Shown: positions 1 to 5,941 of the stretch, piece by piece
How the letters are laid out: each line of letters starts with the position of its first letter
How positions within the stretch are numbered: position 1 is the first letter of the stretch
Program-made: the position numbers and the translations under genes
The notes under the pieces: generated by a model
What the model was told of the DNA's origin: nothing
The model's input: the letters and a program-made list of their open reading frames with translations, nothing else
Database searches by the model: none
Assembly (NCBI GenBank): GCA_025964405.1
Contig: JAOPYW010000275.1
Span: 1 to 7,524 of the forward strand
From: Thermoleophilia bacterium
GTDB taxonomy: Bacteria; Actinomycetota; Thermoleophilia; Gaiellales; SKUG01
Reading direction: 5' to 3'
Length of the DNA: 7,524 bases

Positions 1-1260
1 CGGCGCGAACTGCGGCTGGCTCGGCGGCACCGACGGCGCGGTCGGCACCGGCACGGCGCCCATCCCCTTGCGCTGGATCTCGAAGCCGAGTTCATCACCG
101 GCCTGGGAACCCGCGGCGCTCCGCCGCAGTGCACGGTTCATCGAGACGTTGTTGGCCTCGAGCAGGAGCGCGAAGTTCTGCTTGCTCGAGGAGTGGAACA
201 TGGCCTCGTCGACGGTGACGGCGCCGTCGAGCACGAGCTGCAGGAGCGACTGGTCGAAGCTCTGCATGCCGTAGTAGGAGCCCTCGGCGAGCGCGGTCTG
301 GATCGTGCCGGTCTCGTCGGGATTGAGGATGGCATCGGCGATGCGGCTCGTGCCGACCATCACCTCGACCGCGGGCACGCGGGAGCGGCCGTCCTCGGTC
401 TTGACGAGACGCTGGGAGATGATGCCCTTGAGCGTGCCGGCGAGCATGGCGCGGGCCTGGCGCTCGAGCGCCGCGGGGAAGAAGTCGAGCACGCGATAGA
501 TGGTCTCCATCACGTCGATGGTGTGCAGCGTCGAGAACACGAGGTGGCCGGTTTCGGCGGCGCTCAGCGCGGCGCGTACCGTCTCCTCGTCGCGCATCTC
601 GCCGATGAGGATCACGTCCGGATCCTGACGCAGCGCGCGGCGTAGCGCACCGGAGAACGACCCCGTGTCGGTGCCGATCTCACGCTGGTTGATGAGCGAC
701 TTCTTGTCGCGGTGCACGAGCTCGATCGGATCCTCGACCGTGACGACGTGCTTCGACGAGTGCTCGTTGATGTGGTCGATCATGGCGGCGAGCGTGGTCG
801 ACTTGCCGGAGCCGGTGGCACCGGTCACGAGCACGAGGCCGCGCGGCACGTTGGCCAGGGTCTCGATGACGGCAGGGAGATTGAGCGTGTCGAGCGCGGG
901 CACTTCGTCGGGAATCACGCGGAGGGACGCCGAGATCTCACTACGCTGGCGGAAGACCGAGATGCGGAAGCGCGCGCAGGTGGCGAGCTCGTAGGAGAGG
1001 TCGGCCTCGCCCGTCTGCTCGAACTCGTGGAGGCGATTCGGCGAGAGGCGCGTGAGCTCGCGCACGATCGTGTCCATGTCGTCGCCACTGATGGGGTACA
1101 TGCCGGGAATCGGCGTGAGTTCGCCGTTGAGCCGGAGGTACGGCGGCGCCCCTGACTTGAGGTGCAGGTCACTGGCCCCCAGGGTCGACACCTGACGCAT
1201 GCAGTAATGCAGGGTCTGGACGGGATCTCCGGCTGGAGCGGCGCTACTACGTGCGGCCAC
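1..1260 (-). CDS. pilT: Type IV pilus retraction ATPase PilT, 3' end outside the window
   Basis: Hexameric cytoplasmic ATPase that powers pilus disassembly and twitching motility. The frame runs 420 codons without a stop from a GTG at 1260 to the left edge. Visible in order: an N-terminal PAS-like domain with ASDLHLKSG (residues 29-37); Walker A GATGSGKST (147-155, Lys153); an Asp-box region around VEDPIEL; Walker B VILIGEMRD with catalytic Glu221; a His-box STLHT; and the C-terminal YYGMQSFDQSLL helix. The GTG is preferred over the ATG at codon 21 because the helix before ASDLHL needs those residues and a GAAAGG ribosome site sits 7 nt upstream. Two oddities: the canonical AIRNL motif is replaced by GTIQTAL (318-324), and the protein continues at least 50 residues past the usual end of about 345-370 in a Pro-rich tail. 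PilU is less likely but not excluded; the wider pilus locus lies off the left edge. Confidence 0.93.
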   Translation of the reverse strand, partial: MAARSSAAPAGDPVQTLHYCMRQVSTLGASDLHLKSGAPPYLRLNGELTPIPGMYPISGDDMDTIVRELTRLSPNRLHEFEQTGEADLSYELATCARFRISVFRQRSEISASLRVIPDEVPALDTLNLPAVIETLANVPRGLVLVTGATGSGKSTTLAAMIDHINEHSSKHVVTVEDPIELVHRDKKSLINQREIGTDTGSFSGALRRALRQDPDVILIGEMRDEETVRAALSAAETGHLVFSTLHTIDVMETIYRVLDFFPAALERQARAMLAGTLKGIISQRLVKTEDGRSRVPAVEVMVGTSRIADAILNPDETGTIQTALAEGSYYGMQSFDQSLLQLVLDGAVTVDEAMFHSSSKQNFALLLEANNVSMNRALRRSAAGSQAGDELGFEIQRKGMGAVPVPTAPSVPPSQPQFAP

Positions 1261-1267
1261 GGGACTA

Positions 1268-1273
1268 CCTTTC
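1268..1273 (-). promoter_or_regulatory. Ribosome binding site of pilT
   Basis: GAAAGG on the minus strand lies 7 nt before the GTG at 1260. It supports that start over the downstream ATG (codon 21) and over the out-of-frame ATG at about 1282. No convincing -35/-10 pair is visible between the upstream hairpin and this site. Confidence 0.6.
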
Positions 1274-1345
1274 GAGCGGGCATCGATACCCACGCGCAAT
1301 CGGCACCCTGACCCCGAACCTTGAACCGAGCTGCGTGCAACGAGT

Positions 1346-1380
1346 GACGGGAGCCTCGGCTCGTGGCCGAAGCTCCCGTC
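1346..1380 (-). terminator. Hairpin terminator after the sigma factor gene
   Basis: Arms 1346-1360 and 1366-1380 form a 15-bp stem around a 5-nt loop, starting 22 nt after the sigma factor stop codon. The single non-Watson-Crick position is a G-U wobble in minus-strand RNA but a C-A mismatch in plus-strand RNA, so the structure is best formed by the transcript of the sigma gene. No T-tract follows, as is common in GC-rich actinobacteria. It probably insulates pilT from sigma factor transcription, which implies pilT has its own promoter in 1261-1345. Confidence 0.75.
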
Positions 1381-1402
1381 GGGAGTACCTGTGATGCATG
1401 GA

Positions 1403-2530
1403 TCAGGCGGCGAAGTCGCGCAGTGCCTGTGCTTCGCCGAGCGCTTCGAGCTTGCGCAGCGCCTGGTTCTCGATCTGGCGAATCCGCTCGCGGGTGACAC
1501 CGAACTCACGACCCACCTCGTCGAGCGTGCGCGGATGCTCACCGCCGAGCCCGTAGCGAAGTTCGAGCACACGTCGCTCGCGCTGCGAGAGGCTCATGAG
1601 CACGCGGCGCAGGGTCTCGGCACGTGCATCGTCGGACGCGTGGTCCTCGGGTGCCGGCGTCGTCTCATCCGCCACGAACTGGCCGAACTCGGAATCCTCG
1701 TCGTCGCCGACCGGACGGTCGAGGCTCATGGGTGCCTGCATCGACTGGCGGATCTGCTCCACCTCGTCGAGGGGCATCTCGAGCTCGGTCGCGATCTCCT
1801 GGAGCGACGGCTCACGACCCAGCTCGCTCACGAGGCGTCGTTCGGTGCGACCGATGCGGTTCACCTTCTCGACGACGTGCACGGGCATGCGGATCGTGCG
1901 GCCCTTGTCGGCGAGTGCTCGCGCAACGGCCTGGCGGATCCACCAGGTCGCGTACGTCGAGAACTTGAACCCGCGTCGCCAGTCGAACTTCTCGACGGCT
2001 CGGACGAGGCCGATGGTGCCTTCCTGGATCAGGTCGAGGAACCCGAGGCCCTGGCCCCGGTAGTGCTTCGCGATCGACACGACCAGGCGGAGGTTCGCCT
2101 CGATCATGCGCTGCTTGGCGACGTCGCTTCCGGCCTCGTAGGCCTTGGCGAGCTCCACTTCCTGTGCTGCGGTCAGGAGCGGCACGCGGCCGATCTCCTT
2201 GAGGTACATCTGGAGGGAATCTGTCGTCTGCGGACGAGCCTGTGCGCGGGCACGGGCGAGCGCCTGCGACAGCGACTCCTGAGGTGCGGTCTGGACGGGC
2301 TCGAGTTCACGCTCCTCGACGTCGTGGACGTCGATTCCGCGTTCTTCGACGAGGCCCACGAGCTGCGCGACCTGCGTGTCGTCCAACTCGACCTGCTGCG
2401 CGAAGCGCATCACGTCGGCGTTGGTGACACCGGTTTCGAGCAGGGACGTGTCCGCGTCGAGGCGTGCGAGGTACTCCTGCACTTCCTCGAGCTCGTGTGC
2501 GGGGATGACGGTTGGCGTAGCGCTGGTCAC
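1403..2530 (-). CDS. rpoD: Principal-type RNA polymerase sigma factor (RpoD/SigA family)
   Basis: Sigma-70 factor that directs RNA polymerase to -35/-10 promoters; 375 residues from a GTG at 2530. Seen in order: a region 1.1-like helical segment (about residues 9-76); region 1.2 with DSLQMYLKEIGRVPLL (from about 104); region 2 (about 141-216) with ANLRLVVSIAKHYRGQGL and FKFSTYATWWIRQA; region 3 (about 217-291) ending in the 3.2 finger SLDRPVGDDEDSEFG; and region 4.2 with the helix-turn-helix VTRERIRQIE (about 345-354). The 1.1-like segment and the full set of regions favour the housekeeping factor over a group 2 paralogue, though a genome can carry several. The frame stays open to another GTG at 2602, but GGGAAGG lies 9 nt before 2530 and the extra 24 residues look like leader. 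The residue matching E. coli Thr440 in region 2.4 is Ala. Confidence 0.93.
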   Translation of the reverse strand: MTSATPTVIPAHELEEVQEYLARLDADTSLLETGVTNADVMRFAQQVELDDTQVAQLVGLVEERGIDVHDVEERELEPVQTAPQESLSQALARARAQARPQTTDSLQMYLKEIGRVPLLTAAQEVELAKAYEAGSDVAKQRMIEANLRLVVSIAKHYRGQGLGFLDLIQEGTIGLVRAVEKFDWRRGFKFSTYATWWIRQAVARALADKGRTIRMPVHVVEKVNRIGRTERRLVSELGREPSLQEIATELEMPLDEVEQIRQSMQAPMSLDRPVGDDEDSEFGQFVADETTPAPEDHASDDARAETLRRVLMSLSQRERRVLELRYGLGGEHPRTLDEVGREFGVTRERIRQIENQALRKLEALGEAQALRDFAA

Positions 2531-2539
2531 TAGTACGTG

Positions 2540-2546
2540 CCTTCCC
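2540..2546 (-). promoter_or_regulatory. Ribosome binding site that decides the sigma factor start
   Basis: GGGAAGG on the minus strand, 9 nt before the GTG at 2530. The competing in-frame GTG at 2602 has no purine-rich site in front of it, so the shorter protein is preferred. Confidence 0.6.
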
Positions 2547-2559
2547 GGGCGTCTGTCAG

Positions 2560-2641
2560 GCGACCGCGTCGCGTCGTGATGGATCCGGAAACCGGTATCC
2601 ACGCGCGCCGTTCGTGCGTCGTCGAACTCGCCCCGATGGGG
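2560..2641 (-). promoter_or_regulatory. Structured 5' leader of the sigma factor gene
   Basis: Three short hairpins lie in tandem between the candidate promoter and the ribosome site. The first is CCCC/GGGG with a 3-nt loop (2631-2641). The second is an 8-bp stem with a one-base bulge and a UUU loop in the RNA (arms 2581-2588 and 2592-2600). The third is GCGAC/GTCGC with a 3-nt loop (2560-2572). Such leaders can affect translation or mRNA stability, but no known riboswitch class was recognised. The middle hairpin covers the alternative GTG at 2602, another reason to treat this stretch as untranslated. Confidence 0.4.
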
Positions 2642-2676
2642 GGATCTGAAGCTGTTCCCGAATGGGCAGCCATATA

Positions 2677-2705
2677 ACTATACCCGATGCTGCCATGCTC
2701 CTACA
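2677..2705 (-). promoter_or_regulatory. Candidate promoter of the sigma factor gene
   Basis: The minus strand shows TATAGT (2677-2682), a good -10 hexamer inside the most AT-rich patch of the window (2671-2682). A 17-bp spacer upstream puts the -35 position at 2700-2705, where TGTAGG is a poor match to TTGACA. Transcription would start near 2670, giving a leader of about 140 nt. The weak -35 overlaps one arm of the dyad at 2700-2724, which suggests regulation there. Confidence 0.45.
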
Positions 2706-2724
2706 CTTTATGAAGTCGTGTAGG
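2700..2724. repeat. Perfect 7-bp inverted repeat upstream of the sigma factor promoter
   Basis: CCTACAC (2700-2706) and GTGTAGG (2718-2724) are separated by 11 bp, so the half-site centres are 18 bp apart. The near arm covers the proposed -35 position. The geometry fits a dimeric regulator binding one DNA face over nearly two turns. The binding protein is not recognised; a hairpin role is possible but the loop is long. Confidence 0.5.
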
Positions 2725-2924
2725 TTGCAGGATCATACAGGTTCGTGATTCGTCACTCACATCCGCGGAGCGCAATGGTGAGCAAATGTTCACTTCTATC
2801 TGATGCTATCGGAAGGTTCGGCCTCAACCTGAAGAGCCGCCGTGTTCGTTCACGAAAGTGCAACGAATGCCGTACGGTTTTCAGGCATCGGACGCCGAGC
2901 CGACCGATGGTGCATGAACTGTTC
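2725..2924. other. Non-coding spacer with several near-palindromes
   Basis: No credible gene is seen in this part of the spacer between the TPR-like gene and the sigma factor gene. It holds GTGAGCAAATGTTCAC (2778-2793, seven of eight base pairs symmetric), TTCGT-TC-ACGAA (2845-2856), the 8-bp palindrome CCGTACGG (2870-2877), and CATCGG/CCGATG arms at 2886-2891 and 2904-2909 whose symmetry partly continues inward. These could be operator sites for the sigma factor gene or parts of a small structured RNA; the sequence does not decide between them. No tRNA cloverleaf could be drawn. Confidence 0.4.
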
Positions 2925-2953
2925 GCCGAAACGGCAAGTCGGGTTCATACCCG
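2925..2953 (-). terminator. Tandem small hairpins after the TPR-like gene
   Basis: On the minus strand the TPR-like gene stop (TAG, 2964-2962) is followed 8 nt later by CGGGT-ATGA-ACCCG (2953-2940), then by GCCG-TTT-CGGC (2935-2925). Both stems are short (5 and 4 bp) and no T-tract follows, so termination is plausible rather than shown. If real, it separates this gene from the sigma factor transcript. Confidence 0.35.
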
Positions 2954-2961
2954 GTCGCGCA

Positions 2962-3930
2962 CTACTGACACAGGCGCTGCGAGATCGAGGCGGCCAACCG
3001 CTTCGACCCATCGTCTGCGGTCGGCCCCATAGCCCGGTCCAGGAGGGCACACCCACGGTCGCGGTCACTCCCCGACCACAGCTGTGCGAGTGCCTGGTGC
3101 AGGAGCGCACGGCTCCGTACCGGGGCAGGCTGCGTCGCCGCGACATACGGTTCGAGCTGCACCTGCAGGGCTGCCTCCTTGCCCTTCTCGTACTGCCCCA
3201 CGAGGGCGGCGATGCGCGCCATCGGGCTCGTGGACGCCGCGAGTCGTTTCGCTTCGGTCGCCGCGCCACGCCGATCCTCACGTTCGATGTCGGTGAGCAG
3301 GCGGCCGAGGGCCGGCCGGTCGGCGGACGGCAGGTCGGCGGCTTGGATGAGCACCGGCACGTAGCTGCGGAAACCATCGGGATGCAGCAGGTCATCCGCG
3401 AGGCGCGCGGTGCGCAGGCTGGTCGGGTCACCTGCCGCTCGTCCGGCCGCGACCGCCGCTGCGAAGGAGGCCTCGGCATCGTCGTTCTCGCCGATCAGGA
3501 TGCGCACGAGACCGAGGTGGAGCGCCACGTAGGCACTCTCCGGCTGCTCGTCAGCCAGCTGCGCGAGGTCGCGCTCCACCGCGATCGGACCATCGCTGCG
3601 CCATCCGCTCAGGATGAGCCCCGTCTGCGCGACGGGATCTTCCGGTGTGGCGGCGACCAGCGTCGTGAATGCCGAGGTCGCGGCAGCGAAGTCGTCATCG
3701 TCGAGCCGCTGGATGGCGGCCGCGATCGGCGCGTCGTCGCCAGCGCCGACGGGAACGGTCATCGGTGGCGGCGACTTCGGCAGGCCGGCATCGACGGGCG
3801 TGGGTGCGGGCCCGGTCATCCACCACGCCACTGCGACCAGTGCGGCAGCGACCAACAAGGCCACGAGGAGTCGCCCTGTGGTGCCATCGCCTCGCACTGC
3901 CTGCTGCTCCGTCGTCGTCATCGCAGGCAT
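2962..3930 (-). CDS. Membrane-anchored protein with TPR-like helical repeats, function unknown
   Basis: 322 residues. A short polar N-terminus with Arg13 and Arg20 precedes one hydrophobic segment (about 21-38), then a Pro-rich linker (41-60). The rest is Ala/Leu/Asp-rich helix: two or three degenerate TPR-like helix pairs at about 66-165, for example around FAAATSAFTTLVAATPEDP and ESAYVALHLGLVRILIGEND, then further helices to the C-terminal Cys321. Positive-inside reasoning puts the helical domain outside the membrane, where such proteins usually act as assembly or scaffold partners. No catalytic motif is visible. The first ATG (3930) is used; a second ATG at codon 4 (3921) is equally possible and neither has a clear ribosome site. 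The 123 bp to the divergent gene at 4054 show no convincing promoter. Real coding is favoured over the long antisense frame because the anchor-linker-helix layout is coherent. Confidence 0.75.
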   Translation of the reverse strand: MPAMTTTEQQAVRGDGTTGRLLVALLVAAALVAVAWWMTGPAPTPVDAGLPKSPPPMTVPVGAGDDAPIAAAIQRLDDDDFAAATSAFTTLVAATPEDPVAQTGLILSGWRSDGPIAVERDLAQLADEQPESAYVALHLGLVRILIGENDDAEASFAAAVAAGRAAGDPTSLRTARLADDLLHPDGFRSYVPVLIQAADLPSADRPALGRLLTDIEREDRRGAATEAKRLAASTSPMARIAALVGQYEKGKEAALQVQLEPYVAATQPAPVRSRALLHQALAQLWSGSDRDRGCALLDRAMGPTADDGSKRLAASISQRLCQ

Positions 3931-4053
3931 CGTATCGCGCTGCCCGCGCTACTTGCGCTCCATCGCGCACGCCACGGCCGTTCAAGCCCCCGGTGTCGCG
4001 TGCCGATGCCAGCGGCGAACGTGCTCACATGCGCGCTCGCACGCAGCTGAACC

Positions 4054-5343
4054 ATGCCCTCACGTCGAATCCGTCACTTCGCTCGTCCCGCCGCCTGCCT
4101 GGCCGGCGCCATGCTGCTCGCATGCGGCCTCGCTGCGCCCTTGGCGAGCGGCGCCGACGGCGACACGATCGGCTTCCAGACGGCACTCCCGACCGAGACC
4201 TCAGCAGCCGACCTCGCAGCCATCCTGCCGATCGAGCCGCTCGGCATCGAGGCGAAGGTCGTCAAGTTCAACCTGACCGACGCCGAATCGACGGCACGCG
4301 ATGCAGCTCAGGACGGCGAGGGCTTCCGCGCCCGAGCTGCCCACGAGGTCGCAGTCAGCAATCAGGCCCAGGACCGCATCGCCGCCATCCAGACCGCCCT
4401 CGATGAGGCGCAGGGGGACGAGGAGGCGCTCCGCGCCGAGATCCAGGCCCGCATCGTCGAGCGGTACGAGGCCGGCGAGGCATCGGACCTCGCCTTCCTG
4501 TTGTCGGGATCCAGCCTCTCCGGACTGATCGATCGAAGCAAGGTCCTCGCCGATCAGGAATCGCGCGACGCCCAGCTCGCCGAGGACTACGCCTACAGTG
4601 TCGCCCGCCTCCAGCAGCTGCAGCAGGTGCTCGATGACATCAGCGACCTGGCCGACGAACGCGCCGACAACTTCACGGCCCGCGCCGATCGCGCCGACAC
4701 CGCACTGGTCGCCGCGCGCACCGCCCATGCCGAGGCGGTAGCCGATCGCGCCCCCACCGAGAGTGAAGCCGAGACCGACCCCACCACGGGCAAGCCCGCG
4801 GCCCCCGGCACCTGGTACGTCATGGGAGGTGCGTTCGAGGCCCAGCTCTTCCTCCCCTCGACGGGATCGGCCTACGACGGCGGCGAGACCCACGTGCCGG
4901 CGCAGAAGCCCACACCGCAGCTCATCGGACAGGTACTCACCGATCCGCGCGTCGAACTCGACGCCTCCGGCATCAACGACGTGCGTTCCGGCCAGATCGA
5001 CGGGCGCGTCCTTCAGGCCATGCTCCTCGCCGCGAACCAGTTCGGGCGCATCAAGGTCTCTGCGCTCAAGGGCGACCACGGGGTGTACACGACCGGCGGC
5101 AACGTGAGCGAGCACTCCTACGGCTGCGCCATGGACATCGGGACCATCGGGTCCACCTACATCACGCCATCGGCACAGGTCGCTGGCGGCGAGGTGCAAC
5201 GAGCGGTGCTGTTCTTCGCCGGGCTGGGCAAGGTCAATCCGATCCTCGCGCCCCATCAGGTCATCTCGCTGTTCGACCTCGGCGGCGCCACGCTCAGCAT
5301 GAGCGACCACGGTGACCACATCCACGTCGGCTACCACTGCTGA
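4054..5343 (+). CDS. Secreted coiled-coil protein with C-terminal M15-type zinc peptidase domain
   Basis: 429 residues, probably an exported cell-wall peptidase. Basic N-terminus (RRIRHFAR), hydrophobic core to about residue 30, likely cleavage after Ala34; LLAC at 21-24 could instead be a lipobox with Cys24. Residues about 75-230 are heptad-rich coiled coil and include ERYEAGEASDLAFLLSGSSL (136-155), the loop pattern of the CwlO/PcsB/RipA N-terminal coiled coil that in other bacteria contacts FtsEX. A Pro/Thr-rich linker (232-252) leads to the catalytic domain. SEHSYGCAMDIG gives the HxxxxxxD pair His354/Asp361, and DHGDHIHVGY gives His422/His424 with Asp421 three residues before His424, as in M15 L-Ala-D-Glu peptidases. 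An in-frame TGA 3 nt upstream fixes the frame limit; no strong ribosome site is seen. The substrate is inferred. Confidence 0.85.
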   Translation: MPSRRIRHFARPAACLAGAMLLACGLAAPLASGADGDTIGFQTALPTETSAADLAAILPIEPLGIEAKVVKFNLTDAESTARDAAQDGEGFRARAAHEVAVSNQAQDRIAAIQTALDEAQGDEEALRAEIQARIVERYEAGEASDLAFLLSGSSLSGLIDRSKVLADQESRDAQLAEDYAYSVARLQQLQQVLDDISDLADERADNFTARADRADTALVAARTAHAEAVADRAPTESEAETDPTTGKPAAPGTWYVMGGAFEAQLFLPSTGSAYDGGETHVPAQKPTPQLIGQVLTDPRVELDASGINDVRSGQIDGRVLQAMLLAANQFGRIKVSALKGDHGVYTTGGNVSEHSYGCAMDIGTIGSTYITPSAQVAGGEVQRAVLFFAGLGKVNPILAPHQVISLFDLGGATLSMSDHGDHIHVGYHC

Positions 5344-5365
5344 CCGTCGCCTCGGGCTGCCCACG

Positions 5366-5920
5366 TTGACCGGACGCCTGCAGTACTTCGTAGCCACGAG
5401 CATCGACGGCTTCCTCGCTGCCGACGATCACGGCCTCGACTGGCTCCTCCAGTTCGACTTCGCCGAGTTCCAACCACGTTACGACGCGTTCCGCACGAAC
5501 ATCGGCGCACTCGTCATGGGGGCCCGCACCTACGAGTTCATCGTCGCGCAGGGCATCGACGCGTGGACGTACGGCGCGACCCCCTGCTGGGTGATGACGC
5601 ACGGCGAGCATCCGGTGCCCGACGGGGCCGACGTCACGTTCGTGGAGGACGATGCCGCGAGCGTGTTCCGGGCCGCGACTGCAGCTGCGGGTGATCTCGA
5701 CGTCTGGCTCGTGGGCGGAGGCGACGTCGCGGCGCAGTTCGCGCGCACGGGGCTCATCGACGACCTCGTCGTGACGATCGTTCCCGTGCTCCTCGGGTCA
5801 GGGAAGCGCCTGCATCCAGACGTCTCGGTGCTCGAGCCGATGCACCTCGTGGACACGCATCGGTTCGCGAGCGGCGCGATCGAACTCAGGTACGAGGTGC
5901 ATCCCCAGCGCGCGAGCTAG
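5366..5920 (+). CDS. RibD C-terminal / dihydrofolate-reductase-fold family protein
   Basis: 184 residues from a TTG at 5366. The family shares the NADPH-dependent fold of dihydrofolate reductase and the RibD reductase domain; members like this one are stand-alone proteins of unknown substrate. Visible: the N-terminal strand LQYFVATSIDGFLAADD and GLDWL (residues 5-27), VMGARTYEF (50-58), the dinucleotide-binding VWLVGGGDVAAQF (113-125), LIDDLVVTIVPVLLGSGKRL (130-149) and a final strand ELRYEV. The frame opens at a GTG (5312) inside the preceding gene, but the fold begins right after the TTG and the shorter form has the usual family length. The gene starts 22 bp after the peptidase gene, so the two are probably co-transcribed; no functional link is obvious. 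It is not the bifunctional RibD, because the deaminase domain is absent. Confidence 0.85.
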   Translation: MTGRLQYFVATSIDGFLAADDHGLDWLLQFDFAEFQPRYDAFRTNIGALVMGARTYEFIVAQGIDAWTYGATPCWVMTHGEHPVPDGADVTFVEDDAASVFRAATAAAGDLDVWLVGGGDVAAQFARTGLIDDLVVTIVPVLLGSGKRLHPDVSVLEPMHLVDTHRFASGAIELRYEVHPQRAS

Positions 5921-5929
5921 CGCTCGCGC
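5910..5929. terminator. Shared hairpin between convergent genes
   Basis: GCGCGAGC (5910-5917) and GCTCGCGC (5922-5929) form a perfect 8-bp stem with a 4-nt loop that contains the TAG stop of the reductase-fold gene. It lies 13 bp from the stop of the convergent Lrp-type gene. Being symmetric, it can fold in both transcripts and is a candidate bidirectional terminator. No T-tract follows on either strand. Confidence 0.55.
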
Positions 5930-5941
5930 AGCATCGCAGGG

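Noticed and set aside
193..1155. Two long plus-strand frames across pilT
   Set aside because: Both are antisense to a clear PilT with intact Walker A and B motifs and have no domain signal of their own.
1391..2533. A 380-codon open frame on the plus strand across the sigma factor gene
   Set aside because: The minus strand carries an unmistakable sigma-70 protein across the same span; the plus frame is a GC-driven mirror.
2936..2960. Possible tRNA T-arm (GGGTTCATACCC)
   Set aside because: A 7-nt T-loop leaves a mismatched 5-bp stem, and no anticodon arm, D arm or acceptor stem can be drawn around it. It fits better as a 5-bp hairpin with a 4-nt loop.
2745..3032. Small plus-strand frame with a CNEC motif in the spacer
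   Set aside because: It has a single CxxC, no second metal-binding pair, no ribosome site, and its end overlaps the TPR-like gene on the other strand.
2842..4050. A 402-codon open frame on the plus strand antisense to the TPR-like gene
   Set aside because: It lacks any recognisable domain and is Arg/His/Gly-rich in the way mirror frames of GC-rich genes are. The opposite strand encodes a coherent anchor, linker and helical protein.
5312..5365. Upstream GTG start for the reductase-fold gene
   Set aside because: It would overlap the peptidase gene by 32 bp and add 18 residues before the first strand of the fold, with no ribosome site.
4201..5403. A 400-codon minus-strand frame across the coiled-coil/M15 gene
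   Set aside because: The plus strand has a signal peptide, coiled coil and zinc-ligand motifs in order; the minus frame is Gly/Val/Asp-rich mirror sequence without motifs.
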